Positions 1 through 8,411 of a stretch of 64,000 bases of DNA are shown one piece after another. Each line of letters starts with the position of its first letter. Position 1 is the stretch's first letter. The position numbers and the translations under genes were made by a program. The stretch is from Acidobacteria bacterium AB60 (lineage in GTDB: Bacteria; Acidobacteriota; Terriglobia; Terriglobales; Acidobacteriaceae). The notes beneath the pieces are model-generated. The model saw nothing but the letters and a program-made list of their open reading frames with translations, was not told the DNA's origin and searched no databases. Where the stretch lies: the NCBI GenBank assembly GCA_008682415.1, contig VANK01000002.1:1-64000 (forward strand), given 5' to 3'.

Positions 1-2
1 TC

Positions 3-287
3 GGCATTTCCAAGAAGATGGGGTGGCATACGTTCCGCCATACCTGCGCAACTCTATTACGGGCAAGCGGCGCGGACATCAAAGTCGCCCAGGAGTTGCT
101 CCGGCATGCTTCCTGTCGCGTCACTCTCGATACCTACACGCAGGCCGTCACCGAACAGAAGCGGGCAGCGCAAAGCAGAGTCGCGAGCCTGGTACACGGT
201 GTGAATCCAGAATTTACCTGGCGACCTCACAGAAGCACAGCGCAGGCAAAGACCCCGACACGATTGGGTCGAGAATTGGGACGGTGA
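3..287 (+). CDS. Tyrosine recombinase (phage-type integrase), C-terminal part only
   Basis: This is the end of a gene that begins left of the window; the frame is open back to base 3. The visible 94 residues hold the C-terminal catalytic box of tyrosine recombinases: HTFRH with the Arg of the HxxR motif, LLRHAS, and DTYTQA with the nucleophilic Tyr. The family catalyses site-specific integration and excision of mobile elements. The gene stops 85 bp before a tRNA-Glu 3' fragment, the usual position for an integrase next to its attachment site. The family is clear from the motifs; the element it served is not visible, because most of the gene and whatever lies left are outside the window. Confidence 0.85.
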   Translation, partial: GISKKMGWHTFRHTCATLLRASGADIKVAQELLRHASCRVTLDTYTQAVTEQKRAAQSRVASLVHGVNPEFTWRPHRSTAQAKTPTRLGRELGR

Positions 288-371
288 AAGAGGTGAAAGC
301 CTGGTAAAAGTTGTGCCTTTTTGTGCCTACGAAGTTTCGGCGAAACCAATCGTATGTAGCTGATTCTTTAT

Positions 372-416
372 TGGCGTCCCCGACGGGATTTGAACCCGTG
401 TTATCGCCGTGAAAGC
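372..416 (-). other. tRNA-Glu 3'-half fragment, putative attachment site
   Basis: Read on the minus strand, this stretch holds the anticodon loop (TTTCAC, anticodon TTC), a T-arm with the GGGTTCAAATCCC core, the acceptor strand CGGGGAC, a discriminator G and an encoded CCA. The D-arm and 5' acceptor strand are missing: the sequence beyond 420 is unrelated. About 40 of 45 positions match the intact tRNA-Glu at 44525-44602, but the T-stem differs by a compensated pair, so it may derive from another tRNA-Glu copy. Fragments running from the anticodon loop to CCA are typical duplications left by tyrosine integrases. That it is an att site is an inference supported by the adjacent integrase. Confidence 0.7.
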
Positions 417-569
417 CGGGACAACTTTAAGGCACTGCTGAGAACCAGAATGCATCGGAACGAATTCTAAGGAACAGCAGCGAACAACTTAAATGCTCCC
501 CAACTGCTCCGCGACTCAGTTCGCGCAACTGGCGCTCAGCCGAAATCATTCTACTCCCCGGAGTGGCCC

Positions 570-1016
570 ATGTCAGCTTCCTTACGTGACCTCGAACATG
601 CAGCTCAGCTTCAGTTCGTCCGCGCTCAAAAGGCCGAACAGAAGGCAGAGGACATCCAGCACGCTCTGAATCTGATGCTCAACCTAGGATTTGAACGATT
701 CCACATGGCTCTGACTATGGACGGCGCTGTTCACGAGTTTGAACTGGGAACCGTCCGGAATCTCCCCATGCCCGACCCGAGTGATTGGTCGGCGACCCCG
801 AAAAGAACAACACGCAACCGGCGAATCGTGCTCTGGAGAACCATGTTCCCTGGAAGACACCAGTATGCATCGGCCTTCCACGATGCCGAGTTCAGGTCTC
901 TGCCAAAGCACCTCGAGACCGGGAGTGAGTTGAGAAATCTCCTCGAAGCAGCGATCGAGAAGATCCCGATTGACCGGCCATTGCTGGTCAAAGGCGGCCC
1001 TGCTCAGAATCGATAA
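570..1016 (+). CDS. Small protein of unknown function, first gene of the duplicated cassette (copy A)
   Basis: A 148-residue protein that I do not recognise. The N-terminal 55 residues are Ala/Gln/Glu-rich and look alpha-helical (LRDLEHAAQLQ, AQKAEQKAEDIQ), followed by LNLGFERFHMALTMDG and a basic, less conserved middle. The start is supported by a GGAG 8-9 bases upstream that is conserved in copy B at 28603. The first 57 residues are almost identical in the two copies and the C-terminal half diverges with shared blocks (RRIVLWRT, YASAFH, EFRSLP, GSELRNLL), which shows selection on the protein. It lies 76 bp before the DUF1016 nuclease, so the two are probably cotranscribed. A partner or regulator role for the nuclease is only a guess. 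Confidence 0.75.
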   Translation: MSASLRDLEHAAQLQFVRAQKAEQKAEDIQHALNLMLNLGFERFHMALTMDGAVHEFELGTVRNLPMPDPSDWSATPKRTTRNRRIVLWRTMFPGRHQYASAFHDAEFRSLPKHLETGSELRNLLEAAIEKIPIDRPLLVKGGPAQNR

Positions 1017-1092
1017 TGGTCAGGCTACTGTTGGATTGCTGGGCAGATCGCCGACAATTTTACATCTCTACCAAAATGGAAAATCTGAGCGC

Positions 1093-2121
1093 ATGAGCGA
1101 ACTAATTGACCTTCGGCAGCAAGGACCCGAAGAAGCCGGATTTGCTGAAATCGTTCGTTTGATCGGCGTCTCCCGGCGGAGGGCGATGCTGGCGGTGAAT
1201 ACCGCTCTGATCGATCTTTACTGGCAGATCGGTGAAATCATCAGCCGCCGCGTGGCCGCTGCTCAGTGGGGCGACGGCGCAGTGGAGCACTTGGCCAGCT
1301 ATATTGCCCGATGGGAACCGGGCGTCCGCGGCTTTGGCAAGAGGAACCTCTTCAGAATGAGGCAGTTCTACGAGACTTACCGGGAGAACGAAATTGTGTC
1401 GGCGCTGCTGACACAATTGCCGTGGACCCACCACCTCATCATCTTGGGGCAGAGCAAGAGGCCCGAGGAGCGCGAGTTCTACCTGCGCATGGCGGCACAG
1501 GAGAAGTGGTCGAGCCGCCAGTTGGAGCGGCAGATTCGAGCGGCGCTCTTTGAAAGAACCGTCCTGAGCCCGCCAAAAGTGTCAGCAGCGATGACACAAA
1601 TCCATCCCGAAGCGCTCTCCGTCTTCCGCGAAACCTACACGTTGGAGTTCCTCGGACTCCCCCAGCCACACACGGAGGAGGATCTGCACTGCGGTCTCCT
1701 CAACAGCCTGCGCGAGTTCCTCATCGAGCTGGGCCGTGACTTCTGCTTCATCGGTTCCGAAGTTCCGCTGCAGGTGGGTAATCAGGACTTTGCCCTGGAT
1801 CTGCTCTTCTTTCATCGCGGGCTCAACTGCCTTGTGGCGATTGAGCTAAAGGTAGGCCGCTTCGAGCCCGAGTACCTCGGCAAGCTGAACTTCTACCTGG
1901 AGGCACTGGACCGCGACGTGCGCAAACCGCACGAGCGCCCCACACTGGGCCTCCTGCTCTGCGCTTCGAAGGACGATGAGGTAGTTGAGTACGCGCTCAG
2001 CCGCAGCCTCAGCCCGGCGATGATCGCCGAGTACCAGACCCAGCTACCGGACAAGCGGATGCTGGCCGCCCGTCTCCGCGAGTTCTACCTGCAACAGGCC
2101 GGCGAGGGAGATGAACCATGA
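1093..2121 (+). CDS. DUF1016 (YhcG-type) PDDEXK nuclease family protein, copy A
   Basis: A 342-residue protein of the YhcG/DUF1016 family. The N-terminal DUF1016_N part (about 1-180) has LIDLYWQIGEIISRR and the LPWTHHLIIL block. The C-terminal PD-(D/E)xK part has DFALDLLFF followed by AIELK, giving the Asp and the ExK of the nuclease core. The open frame extends upstream to 970, inside the preceding gene, but I chose ATG 1093 because it aligns exactly with the start of copy B at 29119 and begins with the conserved MSxxID. The family is often found near restriction systems and mobile elements; its biological role is poorly defined. No restriction genes are nearby here. Confidence 0.88.
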   Translation: MSELIDLRQQGPEEAGFAEIVRLIGVSRRRAMLAVNTALIDLYWQIGEIISRRVAAAQWGDGAVEHLASYIARWEPGVRGFGKRNLFRMRQFYETYRENEIVSALLTQLPWTHHLIILGQSKRPEEREFYLRMAAQEKWSSRQLERQIRAALFERTVLSPPKVSAAMTQIHPEALSVFRETYTLEFLGLPQPHTEEDLHCGLLNSLREFLIELGRDFCFIGSEVPLQVGNQDFALDLLFFHRGLNCLVAIELKVGRFEPEYLGKLNFYLEALDRDVRKPHERPTLGLLLCASKDDEVVEYALSRSLSPAMIAEYQTQLPDKRMLAARLREFYLQQAGEGDEP

Positions 2122-2219
2122 GTTTCCCGGGACCGTAGTGTCAATTCACCGCTCGGAACTCCGGGCGAGATGCCCGCTTGCCGAGAGCTATCGTGCATTA
2201 CGCGGATTCATCCCTCGAA

Positions 2220-2607
2220 TGAGCGGTTTGGCCTGGATGCGTCAATTGAGTCCGTCTGACCGGATCGGCTCCGTCCCTAACGCCGAAGGAACCAAGATTG
2301 AGCTCGACTGGCTCGATTGGCAGTTGAACCACGACCCGATCGCCGCGCAGACTTTCACGGGTCTCCACTGCGAACCTCTGCCGTGACTTCCGATGGCAGG
2401 TCCACCGCAAAGCCATTCCCTAGAGCAAGTCGACCAGCCGGACGCCCCGCATCTCCGCAAGCCGGCTCGACAAAACTGTTCAATAAGCGCATTGCCCTGA
2501 ATGCGACAGCTAACAGCTGGGTTTCACCGAGTTTGATGTCACCAGGGCTCAAATCATTCGATCGCGCGGTTCCTATCGGCTACACCGTGTTACCCCTATG
2601 GGAGAGT
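2220..2607. other. Gene-free stretch after cassette A
   Basis: Short open frames occur on both strands (for example 2317-2655 plus), but none has a recognisable domain, a good ribosome binding site or a conserved counterpart after cassette B. I see no RNA gene or repeat here. It probably contains the downstream region of the convergent DUF4260 gene. Confidence 0.4.
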
Positions 2608-2964
2608 CTAGAGATGCTGAAGATGAGTATCTTTGAAGAACGTTGGGTACTTTAGCCCGTACCCCAGCACGCGATCGAATTCAATATGAGCAATCCAGAT
2701 CAGCGAAATGTGCTGGAGAACACGATCTGACACAACGAATCCAACTGCCAGGAGAGTGCAGGGCGTGAGGAGCGTGTGGGCGAAATTGTAAAGGGCCGCG
2801 CCCGCGCGAACGTTGGCTAAATAGCCCAGCATGAAAAGGTCTGGGGCAAGGAATAGCACCGCAAACAGGAGCCAACTCCCGTGGGTCGTTTGGTAGAGCA
2901 AGATAGTTGCTACAAGAACCCCAAGGGCTTCGAAACGCAAGAGCAACGCAGGCGTCGTTATCAT
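2608..2964 (-). CDS. DUF4260 family integral membrane protein
   Basis: A 118-residue hydrophobic protein with about four predicted membrane segments. The family signatures are visible: LLRFEALGVLVA near the start, LLFAVLFLAPDLFMLGYL in the middle, ALYNFAHT, and the C-terminal LIWIAHIEFDRVLGYGLKYP. The length matches DUF4260 members. It lies downstream of paoC on the same strand with an 81-bp gap that faces its own start, so it may be read from the paoABC transcript's far side or be independent. The molecular role of DUF4260 is not known. Confidence 0.88.
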   Translation of the reverse strand: MITTPALLLRFEALGVLVATILLYQTTHGSWLLFAVLFLAPDLFMLGYLANVRAGAALYNFAHTLLTPCTLLAVGFVVSDRVLQHISLIWIAHIEFDRVLGYGLKYPTFFKDTHLQHL

Positions 2965-3045
2965 AAGACCGTCCTCGAGGAATCGTTTTCTGGAAGATGT
3001 ATGGGCTGACGAACCGTAAACACAGGGGAACGTGACCGGACTCGG

Positions 3046-5256
3046 CTATGCCTTCATCCTGCCTGCGAGCTTATCTATTGTGATTGGAAGGTCTCGTACA
3101 CGAATTCCCGTTGCGTGAAACACGGCGTTGGCAACTGCGGCGCACGCACCAGTAATCCCCATCTCACCAACCCCTCGAGCTCCCAGCGGATTGAACTTGA
3201 AGTCCGGGACATCGAGTACGCTGATGTCCATCTCGCCGATGTCTGCATTCGTGGGCAGGTGATATTCCGCAAGATCCATGTTTACGCTTCTGCCGTAACG
3301 CGGATCCATCATTGCCTCTTCGAACAGAGCCATACTGATGCCCCACACTGCTCCTCCGGCGAGTTGATTGATCCCCGTTTTTTGGCTGATAAGGCGGCCG
3401 ACGTCGTACACGCCGACAAATCGACGAACTCGAACGGTGAACATTTCAGGATCGACAGCAACTTCAGCGAATGCAGCGCCGAAAGAATGCGTAGAGTAGG
3501 GATCGATGTCCTTCCCCGGTTTTGATTCCGTTGTTACCTCCACGCTCTTCCGGCCATTTCGCCGCAGAATCGCGGAGTAGCTATCTCGGGCATTCTTATC
3601 GGCGATGAGGAGCTCGCCCTCGGCCATCGTGATCTGACCTGGTGCCGCGTGGTACAGCGGAGATGCCGGATCGTTGATGGCCATCTCAATCACCGTCTGC
3701 CTGACCTGTCCTGCAGCGGCATGAACCGCTGAGCCTACCGTGGCAACAGTGAGAGATCCTCCGGAATAGATAGCTGGAGGAAGATCGGTATCTCCGGTCT
3801 TTACCTGGATATGGTCAATGGGAATACCGAGCGCCGCTGAGGCAATCTGCGCGAGCACTGTGTACGTTCCAGTTCCGATCTCATGAGTCGCAGAACCGAC
3901 GAAGACGCTGCCATCTGAAAGGATGCGAACCATGGCGGAGGAAGCGGCACGATACGCGGGATATGTGGCGGTGGCCATTCCCCAACCGAGAAGCAGATTT
4001 TCGTCTCGCATGGACGATGGTGTGGGCGTCCTTCGCGACCAGCCGAACCGCTCAGCAGCTTGCGCATAGCAGTCACGCAGCAGCTTTTGTGAATACGGCT
4101 TCCCGTTTGTTACGTCCGTCTCTGCATAGTTCCGAAGGCGGAGATCGATAGGATCGATGTTCAGCTTGTAGGCAAGTTCGTCCATTGCCGACTCCAGGGC
4201 AAAGCTGCCGGTGGCTTCACCAGGTGCTCGCATGACCCATGTTGGACTCGTGTCGAGAACCGCAACGCGATGACTCGTGGAGTTGGCCTCGGTCTTGTAG
4301 AGGTAATGAGAGACGGTGCCTGAATCCTCAATGAGTTCGATTTGCGGTGAAGCGTGGAGCACGACGTCATTTTGGATGGCCATCAGATCCCCTGATTTCC
4401 GGGCCGCAATTTGAATCTTCTGCCGTGTTCTGGGCCGACTGGCGGTGACCGTGTACATTTGCCGTCGATCAAGCGCGATCTTGACCGGGCGATTGAGCAT
4501 TTTTGCCGCCATCACGGCCAGCGGTGAGTGGGACCACAGAGCGCCCTTGCCGCCGAAACCTCCCCCGACATAAGGACCGAGAACGCGAATATTGGCTTCC
4601 GAGACTCCAAACCACACTGAGATGCAGGTCCGCACGAACACAATCCATTGCGATGGCTCGTAGAGTGTCAGGCGATCGCCTTGCCAGTGTGCAATCGTCG
4701 CATGTGGCTCCATTGGGTTGTGGTGCTGCACCGGCGTTGAGTACGTCTCTTGCAGGTGAACCTCGGCGCTCTCGAATTGTTCTGCAACTTTTCCCCGATC
4801 GTACTTGGCGGCGTCTCCGCCATTTTTAGGCGCAACGGCTAAATCTGCCTGGCTTTCAAAATCACAGAGGTGAGGCTGGACCTCGTACTCAACCTTCACG
4901 AGCGAGGCTGCGTACTGAGCCGCTTCAAGCGAATCCGCCACTGCAAGTCCGATCGCTTTCCCGTTGTAATCCACCAGTTCGTCTTGAAGCATCGCAATCT
5001 GCGGAGCGTCTTTCAGCTCGGGATGAACGCCTTTGTTCGGAAGAGCGAGAGCATTGGATGGAGTGATGATTTCTAAGACGCCGCGGACCCGCTTCGCATC
5101 TCGAACATCCATGCTCCGAATGCGCCCTTTAGCGACTGTGCTCAGAATGGAAACGCCGAACGCAAGACGTTCCAACGGGAAATCTGCGCCGAATTGCGCC
5201 GTGCCCGTCACCTTCGCTACACCGTCCACTCGCCACTGTGGTTGTGCATTGCTCAT
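3046..5256 (-). CDS. paoC: Aldehyde oxidoreductase, molybdopterin-binding large subunit (xanthine dehydrogenase family)
   Basis: A 736-residue large subunit close to the length of E. coli PaoC. The family oxidises aldehydes at a Mo-cytosine-dinucleotide centre. The cofactor-binding GGGFGGKG motif sits near residue 235, and GARGVGEMG near 692-700 supplies the catalytic Glu (about 698). Its start overlaps the stop of the FAD subunit by 4 nt, so it is the third gene of a tightly coupled A-B-C operon. There is no export signal of its own; the complex is expected to reach the periplasm by riding with the Tat signal of the small subunit. A xanthine dehydrogenase is less likely because the three-subunit order, sizes and Tat signal match PaoABC/YagTSR. 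Confidence 0.9.
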   Translation of the reverse strand: MSNAQPQWRVDGVAKVTGTAQFGADFPLERLAFGVSILSTVAKGRIRSMDVRDAKRVRGVLEIITPSNALALPNKGVHPELKDAPQIAMLQDELVDYNGKAIGLAVADSLEAAQYAASLVKVEYEVQPHLCDFESQADLAVAPKNGGDAAKYDRGKVAEQFESAEVHLQETYSTPVQHHNPMEPHATIAHWQGDRLTLYEPSQWIVFVRTCISVWFGVSEANIRVLGPYVGGGFGGKGALWSHSPLAVMAAKMLNRPVKIALDRRQMYTVTASRPRTRQKIQIAARKSGDLMAIQNDVVLHASPQIELIEDSGTVSHYLYKTEANSTSHRVAVLDTSPTWVMRAPGEATGSFALESAMDELAYKLNIDPIDLRLRNYAETDVTNGKPYSQKLLRDCYAQAAERFGWSRRTPTPSSMRDENLLLGWGMATATYPAYRAASSAMVRILSDGSVFVGSATHEIGTGTYTVLAQIASAALGIPIDHIQVKTGDTDLPPAIYSGGSLTVATVGSAVHAAAGQVRQTVIEMAINDPASPLYHAAPGQITMAEGELLIADKNARDSYSAILRRNGRKSVEVTTESKPGKDIDPYSTHSFGAAFAEVAVDPEMFTVRVRRFVGVYDVGRLISQKTGINQLAGGAVWGISMALFEEAMMDPRYGRSVNMDLAEYHLPTNADIGEMDISVLDVPDFKFNPLGARGVGEMGITGACAAVANAVFHATGIRVRDLPITIDKLAGRMKA

Positions 5257-6242
5257 GCCATCCCTCCAGCGGACATCAACGAGCGTTTGGCTATGTTCTT
5301 CATCAAGGCGAGCTTGAACCTGTTTCCCGGACGGGGCTTGGCTCCCTCCACGACCAAGTCACTTGCGCGCTCGATCAGGTCGATGTTCAGAGGTTTACCG
5401 ACGAGAAGTTGCTCCGCTGCGAAAGAACGCCACGGCTTATGGGCCACTCCCCCGAAAGCGAGACGCGCAGCTCTCACAATCTTTCCGTCGAGATCGAGCG
5501 CGGCAGCGCATGAGACTAGCGCAAACGCGAAGCTATGGCGATCTCGCAGTTTCACGTATTCGACCCGCCGCGCCCACCGGGATCGAGGCAGATCGATTGA
5601 GGTAATGATTTCATCCGGCGCCAAGTTCGTTTCGATGTGAGGGGTGTCTCCCGGCAATCTGTGAAAGTCATTGATCGGAATTGCACGACTTTCCTTTGGG
5701 CCTCGCACCTGGATGACGGCGTCAAGCGCTGCGAGCGCGACGCACATGTCCGAGGGGTGGACAGCAATGCATGAGTTGCTTGCGCCGAAGATTGCATGGA
5801 TGCGATTGACGCCTTCAAGCGCAGCGCATCCACTGCCGGGGTTGCGCTTGTTGCAGGCGGGAAACGCCGTATCCATGAAGTAGTAACAGCGCGTTCGTTG
5901 CATGAGATTGCCGCCCGCGGTCGCCATATTTCGCAACTGCGGAGAAGCTCCGGACAGCAGAGCTTTGGAGAGAAGTGGGTACCTTTCTCGAATCAGCGGA
6001 TGATTCGCCATCTCTGTGTTCGAAATCGCGGCTCCGATACGAACTCCACCATCCGGCATCGACTCAATTTGCGCGAGAGGAAGAGCGTGAATTTGAACCA
6101 GACGATTTGGTTGCTCGATGCCGAGTCGCATCAGGTCAACCAGATTGGTGCCTCCGCCGAGGAGCCGAGCGTTGGGAGAATCCTGAAGGGCCGCCATTGC
6201 CGCCGGAATATTGGCCGGTCGCATGAAATGGAAAGGCTTCAT
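5253..6242 (-). CDS. paoB: Aldehyde oxidoreductase, FAD-binding subunit
   Basis: A 329-residue CO-dehydrogenase/xanthine-dehydrogenase type FAD subunit. The FAD-binding LLGGGTNLVDLM is near residue 33, and ATAGGNLMQR near 108 is the second flavin contact. The Cys-rich stretch TRCYYFMDT...CNKRNPGSGC is the signature of the extra [4Fe-4S] cluster seen in E. coli PaoB-type proteins, which distinguishes this from plain xanthine dehydrogenase medium subunits. It overlaps paoA and paoC by 4 nt on either side (ATGA type). It passes electrons from the Mo and FeS centres to FAD. Confidence 0.9.
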   Translation of the reverse strand: MKPFHFMRPANIPAAMAALQDSPNARLLGGGTNLVDLMRLGIEQPNRLVQIHALPLAQIESMPDGGVRIGAAISNTEMANHPLIRERYPLLSKALLSGASPQLRNMATAGGNLMQRTRCYYFMDTAFPACNKRNPGSGCAALEGVNRIHAIFGASNSCIAVHPSDMCVALAALDAVIQVRGPKESRAIPINDFHRLPGDTPHIETNLAPDEIITSIDLPRSRWARRVEYVKLRDRHSFAFALVSCAAALDLDGKIVRAARLAFGGVAHKPWRSFAAEQLLVGKPLNIDLIERASDLVVEGAKPRPGNRFKLALMKNIAKRSLMSAGGMA

Positions 6243-6922
6243 GCGCTACGCTCCGAACGATGTGCGGCCTCAACAGCTGCGACGATGTTTGCATAAGCGC
6301 TGCAGCGGCAGAGATTGCCGCTCATACGCTCGCGGATCTCGTCGCGGCTCAACTCCGCGGCCGCATTCGGCGTGAAAGCGAGTGCACTGCCTTCACCAGC
6401 TTTCCATTCCTTGAGCAATGCGACCGCCGAGCAGATCTGTCCCGGCGTGCAGTAGCCGCACTGAAAGCCATCGTGGTCGAGAAAAGCCAATTGCACTGGG
6501 TGAAGCTGCTCTTCAGTGCCGAGGCCTTCAATGGTTGTCACCTGGTCCCCATCGTGGCAAGCCGCCAACGACAGGCAACTGACAATTCGCTGCCCATTGA
6601 CGAGGACGGTGCACGCGCCGCATTGCCCACGATCGCACCCCTTCTTCGTGCCGTATAGCCCGAGAGCCTCCCTTAGAAGATCGAGCAGGCTTGTGCGTGA
6701 GTCGATGCTAACTTCATGCTGTTTTCCGTTGACGGTCAGCGACAAAGCAACATATTCAGGTTCCGATACAGAGGGCTCGTTTATTCCGGGTTGCTGGGCT
6801 ATTGCCGGAATTCCGAGAGCGATTGACCCTGCGATCGCAGCAGAGGCCTGTACAAAATCTCGACGAGAGATCTCTGTTGGAGACGAGGCGGACTCCCTAG
6901 ACTTTGTTGGATGATTGTCCAT
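6239..6922 (-). CDS. paoA: Aldehyde oxidoreductase, 2Fe-2S subunit with Tat signal
   Basis: A 227-residue iron-sulfur subunit. The N-terminus carries a twin-arginine signal (SRRDFVQASAAIAGS, about residues 19-33, followed by GIPAIAQQ). The plant-type [2Fe-2S] motif is GCDRGQCGACTVLVNG with a later Cys (about 98-120). The second [2Fe-2S] domain has CGYCTPGQICSA and GNLCRCSAY (about 155-215). This matches PaoA/YagT and implies a periplasmic complex. It is the first of the three oxidoreductase genes and lies 40 bp downstream of a secreted two-repeat protein gene on the same strand, probably within one transcript. Confidence 0.9.
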   Translation of the reverse strand: MDNHPTKSRESASSPTEISRRDFVQASAAIAGSIALGIPAIAQQPGINEPSVSEPEYVALSLTVNGKQHEVSIDSRTSLLDLLREALGLYGTKKGCDRGQCGACTVLVNGQRIVSCLSLAACHDGDQVTTIEGLGTEEQLHPVQLAFLDHDGFQCGYCTPGQICSAVALLKEWKAGEGSALAFTPNAAAELSRDEIRERMSGNLCRCSAYANIVAAVEAAHRSERSA

Positions 6923-6962
6923 AGTTGATAACCCATCAATGCGAATTGAAAAAGGGACAAGG

Positions 6963-8072
6963 CTATCGGCTGAAGGTCATAGTCCAATTCGGCTCCCAAG
7001 TTCTCCCTGCATCATCGGAGAAGGCTTGTTCAAACCGGCTTGAAGTTGGCGTTATCGCGGAAAAGCCGTTGCGGATCATGATGATTCTTCCCTGGAACTC
7101 TTCCTGATCGTAAAACTCTCCTGAACCGTGGTTAAACTTGCCGATCATTGGCGTGGTCATGACACCATCCGCACTACTTGCCCAGTTGAGGCTCCACTGG
7201 TGCGAATGCGGGTTGAAAAGCCTCAATCCGACCCCTTCGATATGGCCGGCCGGGCCATCCGCGCGGAGTTCAAAGAGGCTCGCACGCCCTCCCCAGACTT
7301 TGCTAACGGACGAAGTTCCGTCGTAGTCCGTCCAACTGTGCGCACCGGTGAGGGGCTTTTGCAATCGCCGGATATGCGTTTTCCATTCGCCAAATTGAAA
7401 ATCGAAATCTCGCGCACCCCCAAGGGACCGGGAGCTTCGGTCTGAGGGCGCCTGATCAGGCGCCTGATCAGGCGATGTCTGATCGCGAGTGAGCGTCGCA
7501 ACAAAATTTGGTTCCCAGCTCTTTCCGCCGTCATCTGAAAATGCCTGTTCAACCTGATGGGATTCGGGAGCTATATCCGACCAGACAAACCTTACCAAAA
7601 TGGTCCGCCCATTGAAGGATTCCTGATCGAAAAACTCCCCGCGTCCATCTTTGAACTCACCGATGGATGGGCGTTCGAGAACACCTTCCGTACTGTTGGC
7701 GAAGTACTGACCCCACTGATGCGCTTGCGGATTGTAGAGAAACAGCGTGAGGCCTTCAAAATGTCCGGCCGAACCGTCGGCTTCGATCTCCTCCAATTGC
7801 GCACGACCATCCCACACCTTGCGAGCAGTTACGGTTCCATCCATGTCCGCCCAATCGTTAGAGCCGGTTAGAGGATGCAAGAGACGGCGAATATGGGTCT
7901 TCCATTTCCCCAAATTGAAATCGAAGTCATGCTGACCATCGTGGGGAGTGCCCGGTATTGATTTTGCCTGGCCGTAGCATGCTGGGTTCCATCCAAGCGC
8001 GAATAAGCAAAGAGCGACGGATAAGCATCGAATCGTCCTCAATTGTCGGCTCACAATGCAGCTACAAGTCAC
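6963..8072 (-). CDS. Secreted protein made of two tandem copies of one ~150-residue domain
   Basis: A 369-residue protein with a signal peptide (about 1-35, ending CYGQA). Two homologous domains follow, about residues 48-196 and 221-368. Both start DFDFxxGxWKTHIRRL, share PLTG, VWxGRA, DGxAGHxEG, HQW, FxDGxGEF(F/Y)DQE, GR and end in QAFSDDxGxxWEPN. The linker is DQAP-rich and is encoded by a 12-bp tandem palindrome. I do not recognise a named function; the fold may be a lipocalin-like or DUF1579-like beta barrel, which is a guess. It lies 40 bp upstream of paoABC on the same strand and may belong to that operon. Confidence 0.8.
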   Translation of the reverse strand: MTCSCIVSRQLRTIRCLSVALCLFALGWNPACYGQAKSIPGTPHDGQHDFDFNLGKWKTHIRRLLHPLTGSNDWADMDGTVTARKVWDGRAQLEEIEADGSAGHFEGLTLFLYNPQAHQWGQYFANSTEGVLERPSIGEFKDGRGEFFDQESFNGRTILVRFVWSDIAPESHQVEQAFSDDGGKSWEPNFVATLTRDQTSPDQAPDQAPSDRSSRSLGGARDFDFQFGEWKTHIRRLQKPLTGAHSWTDYDGTSSVSKVWGGRASLFELRADGPAGHIEGVGLRLFNPHSHQWSLNWASSADGVMTTPMIGKFNHGSGEFYDQEEFQGRIIMIRNGFSAITPTSSRFEQAFSDDAGRTWEPNWTMTFSR

Positions 8073-8411
8073 AGTGATCCCTCCCCAATCGATTCACCAC
8101 GTGACCAACTTAACTGATCTTTTGAGATTTAATAGGCCGCGTCAAGAAGGCTCCGAGGAGAGTCTAGGATCCGATTGGATTCCGCCTTCTTCGAAGATCC
8201 CGTGGCCTTCGAACGCTTCTCTCCAAAAACTGGACAATGAGGAAATCGTCGGAGGTGAGCCTTTATCGATCACAGTAAAAACATTCGCGGCACTGGTGCT
8301 CTATGGGAGTCTGCGGAATCCAGGAGAGGTCCAAACTATTCCAGAATCGCCGAACTCCTGCGAGCGAACCGAGTTGACTGTCTAAGCTCTTCTGTCGTGC
8401 GGCGCGACAGC
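8073..8411. other. Intergenic region upstream of the secreted two-repeat gene
   Basis: No supported gene. The stretch separates the end of the LysR gene from the 8072 start, both on the minus strand, and must contain the promoter for the 6963-8072 gene and probably paoABC. I could not pick a convincing -35/-10 pair or LysR T-N11-A box by eye. Confidence 0.4.

Larger units (their letters stand above)
496..2219 (+). repeat. Dispersed 1.7-kb direct repeat, copy A (two-gene cassette)
   Basis: This segment is homologous to 28528-30237 over its whole length. The similarity starts at CTCCCCAACTG, passes through a shared untranslated leader, both genes of the cassette and a shared 3' tail (GAAACTCCGGGCGAGATGCCCG-like), and fades after TCATCCCTCGA. 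Nucleotide identity is very high over the first 170 bases of the small gene and the last third of the nuclease gene, and lower elsewhere. Both copies are on the plus strand. Confidence 0.9.

Noticed and set aside
2111-2386. A 91-codon frame after the nuclease of cassette A, overlapping its stop
   Set aside because: The matching place after cassette B has no such frame, so conservation speaks against a gene.
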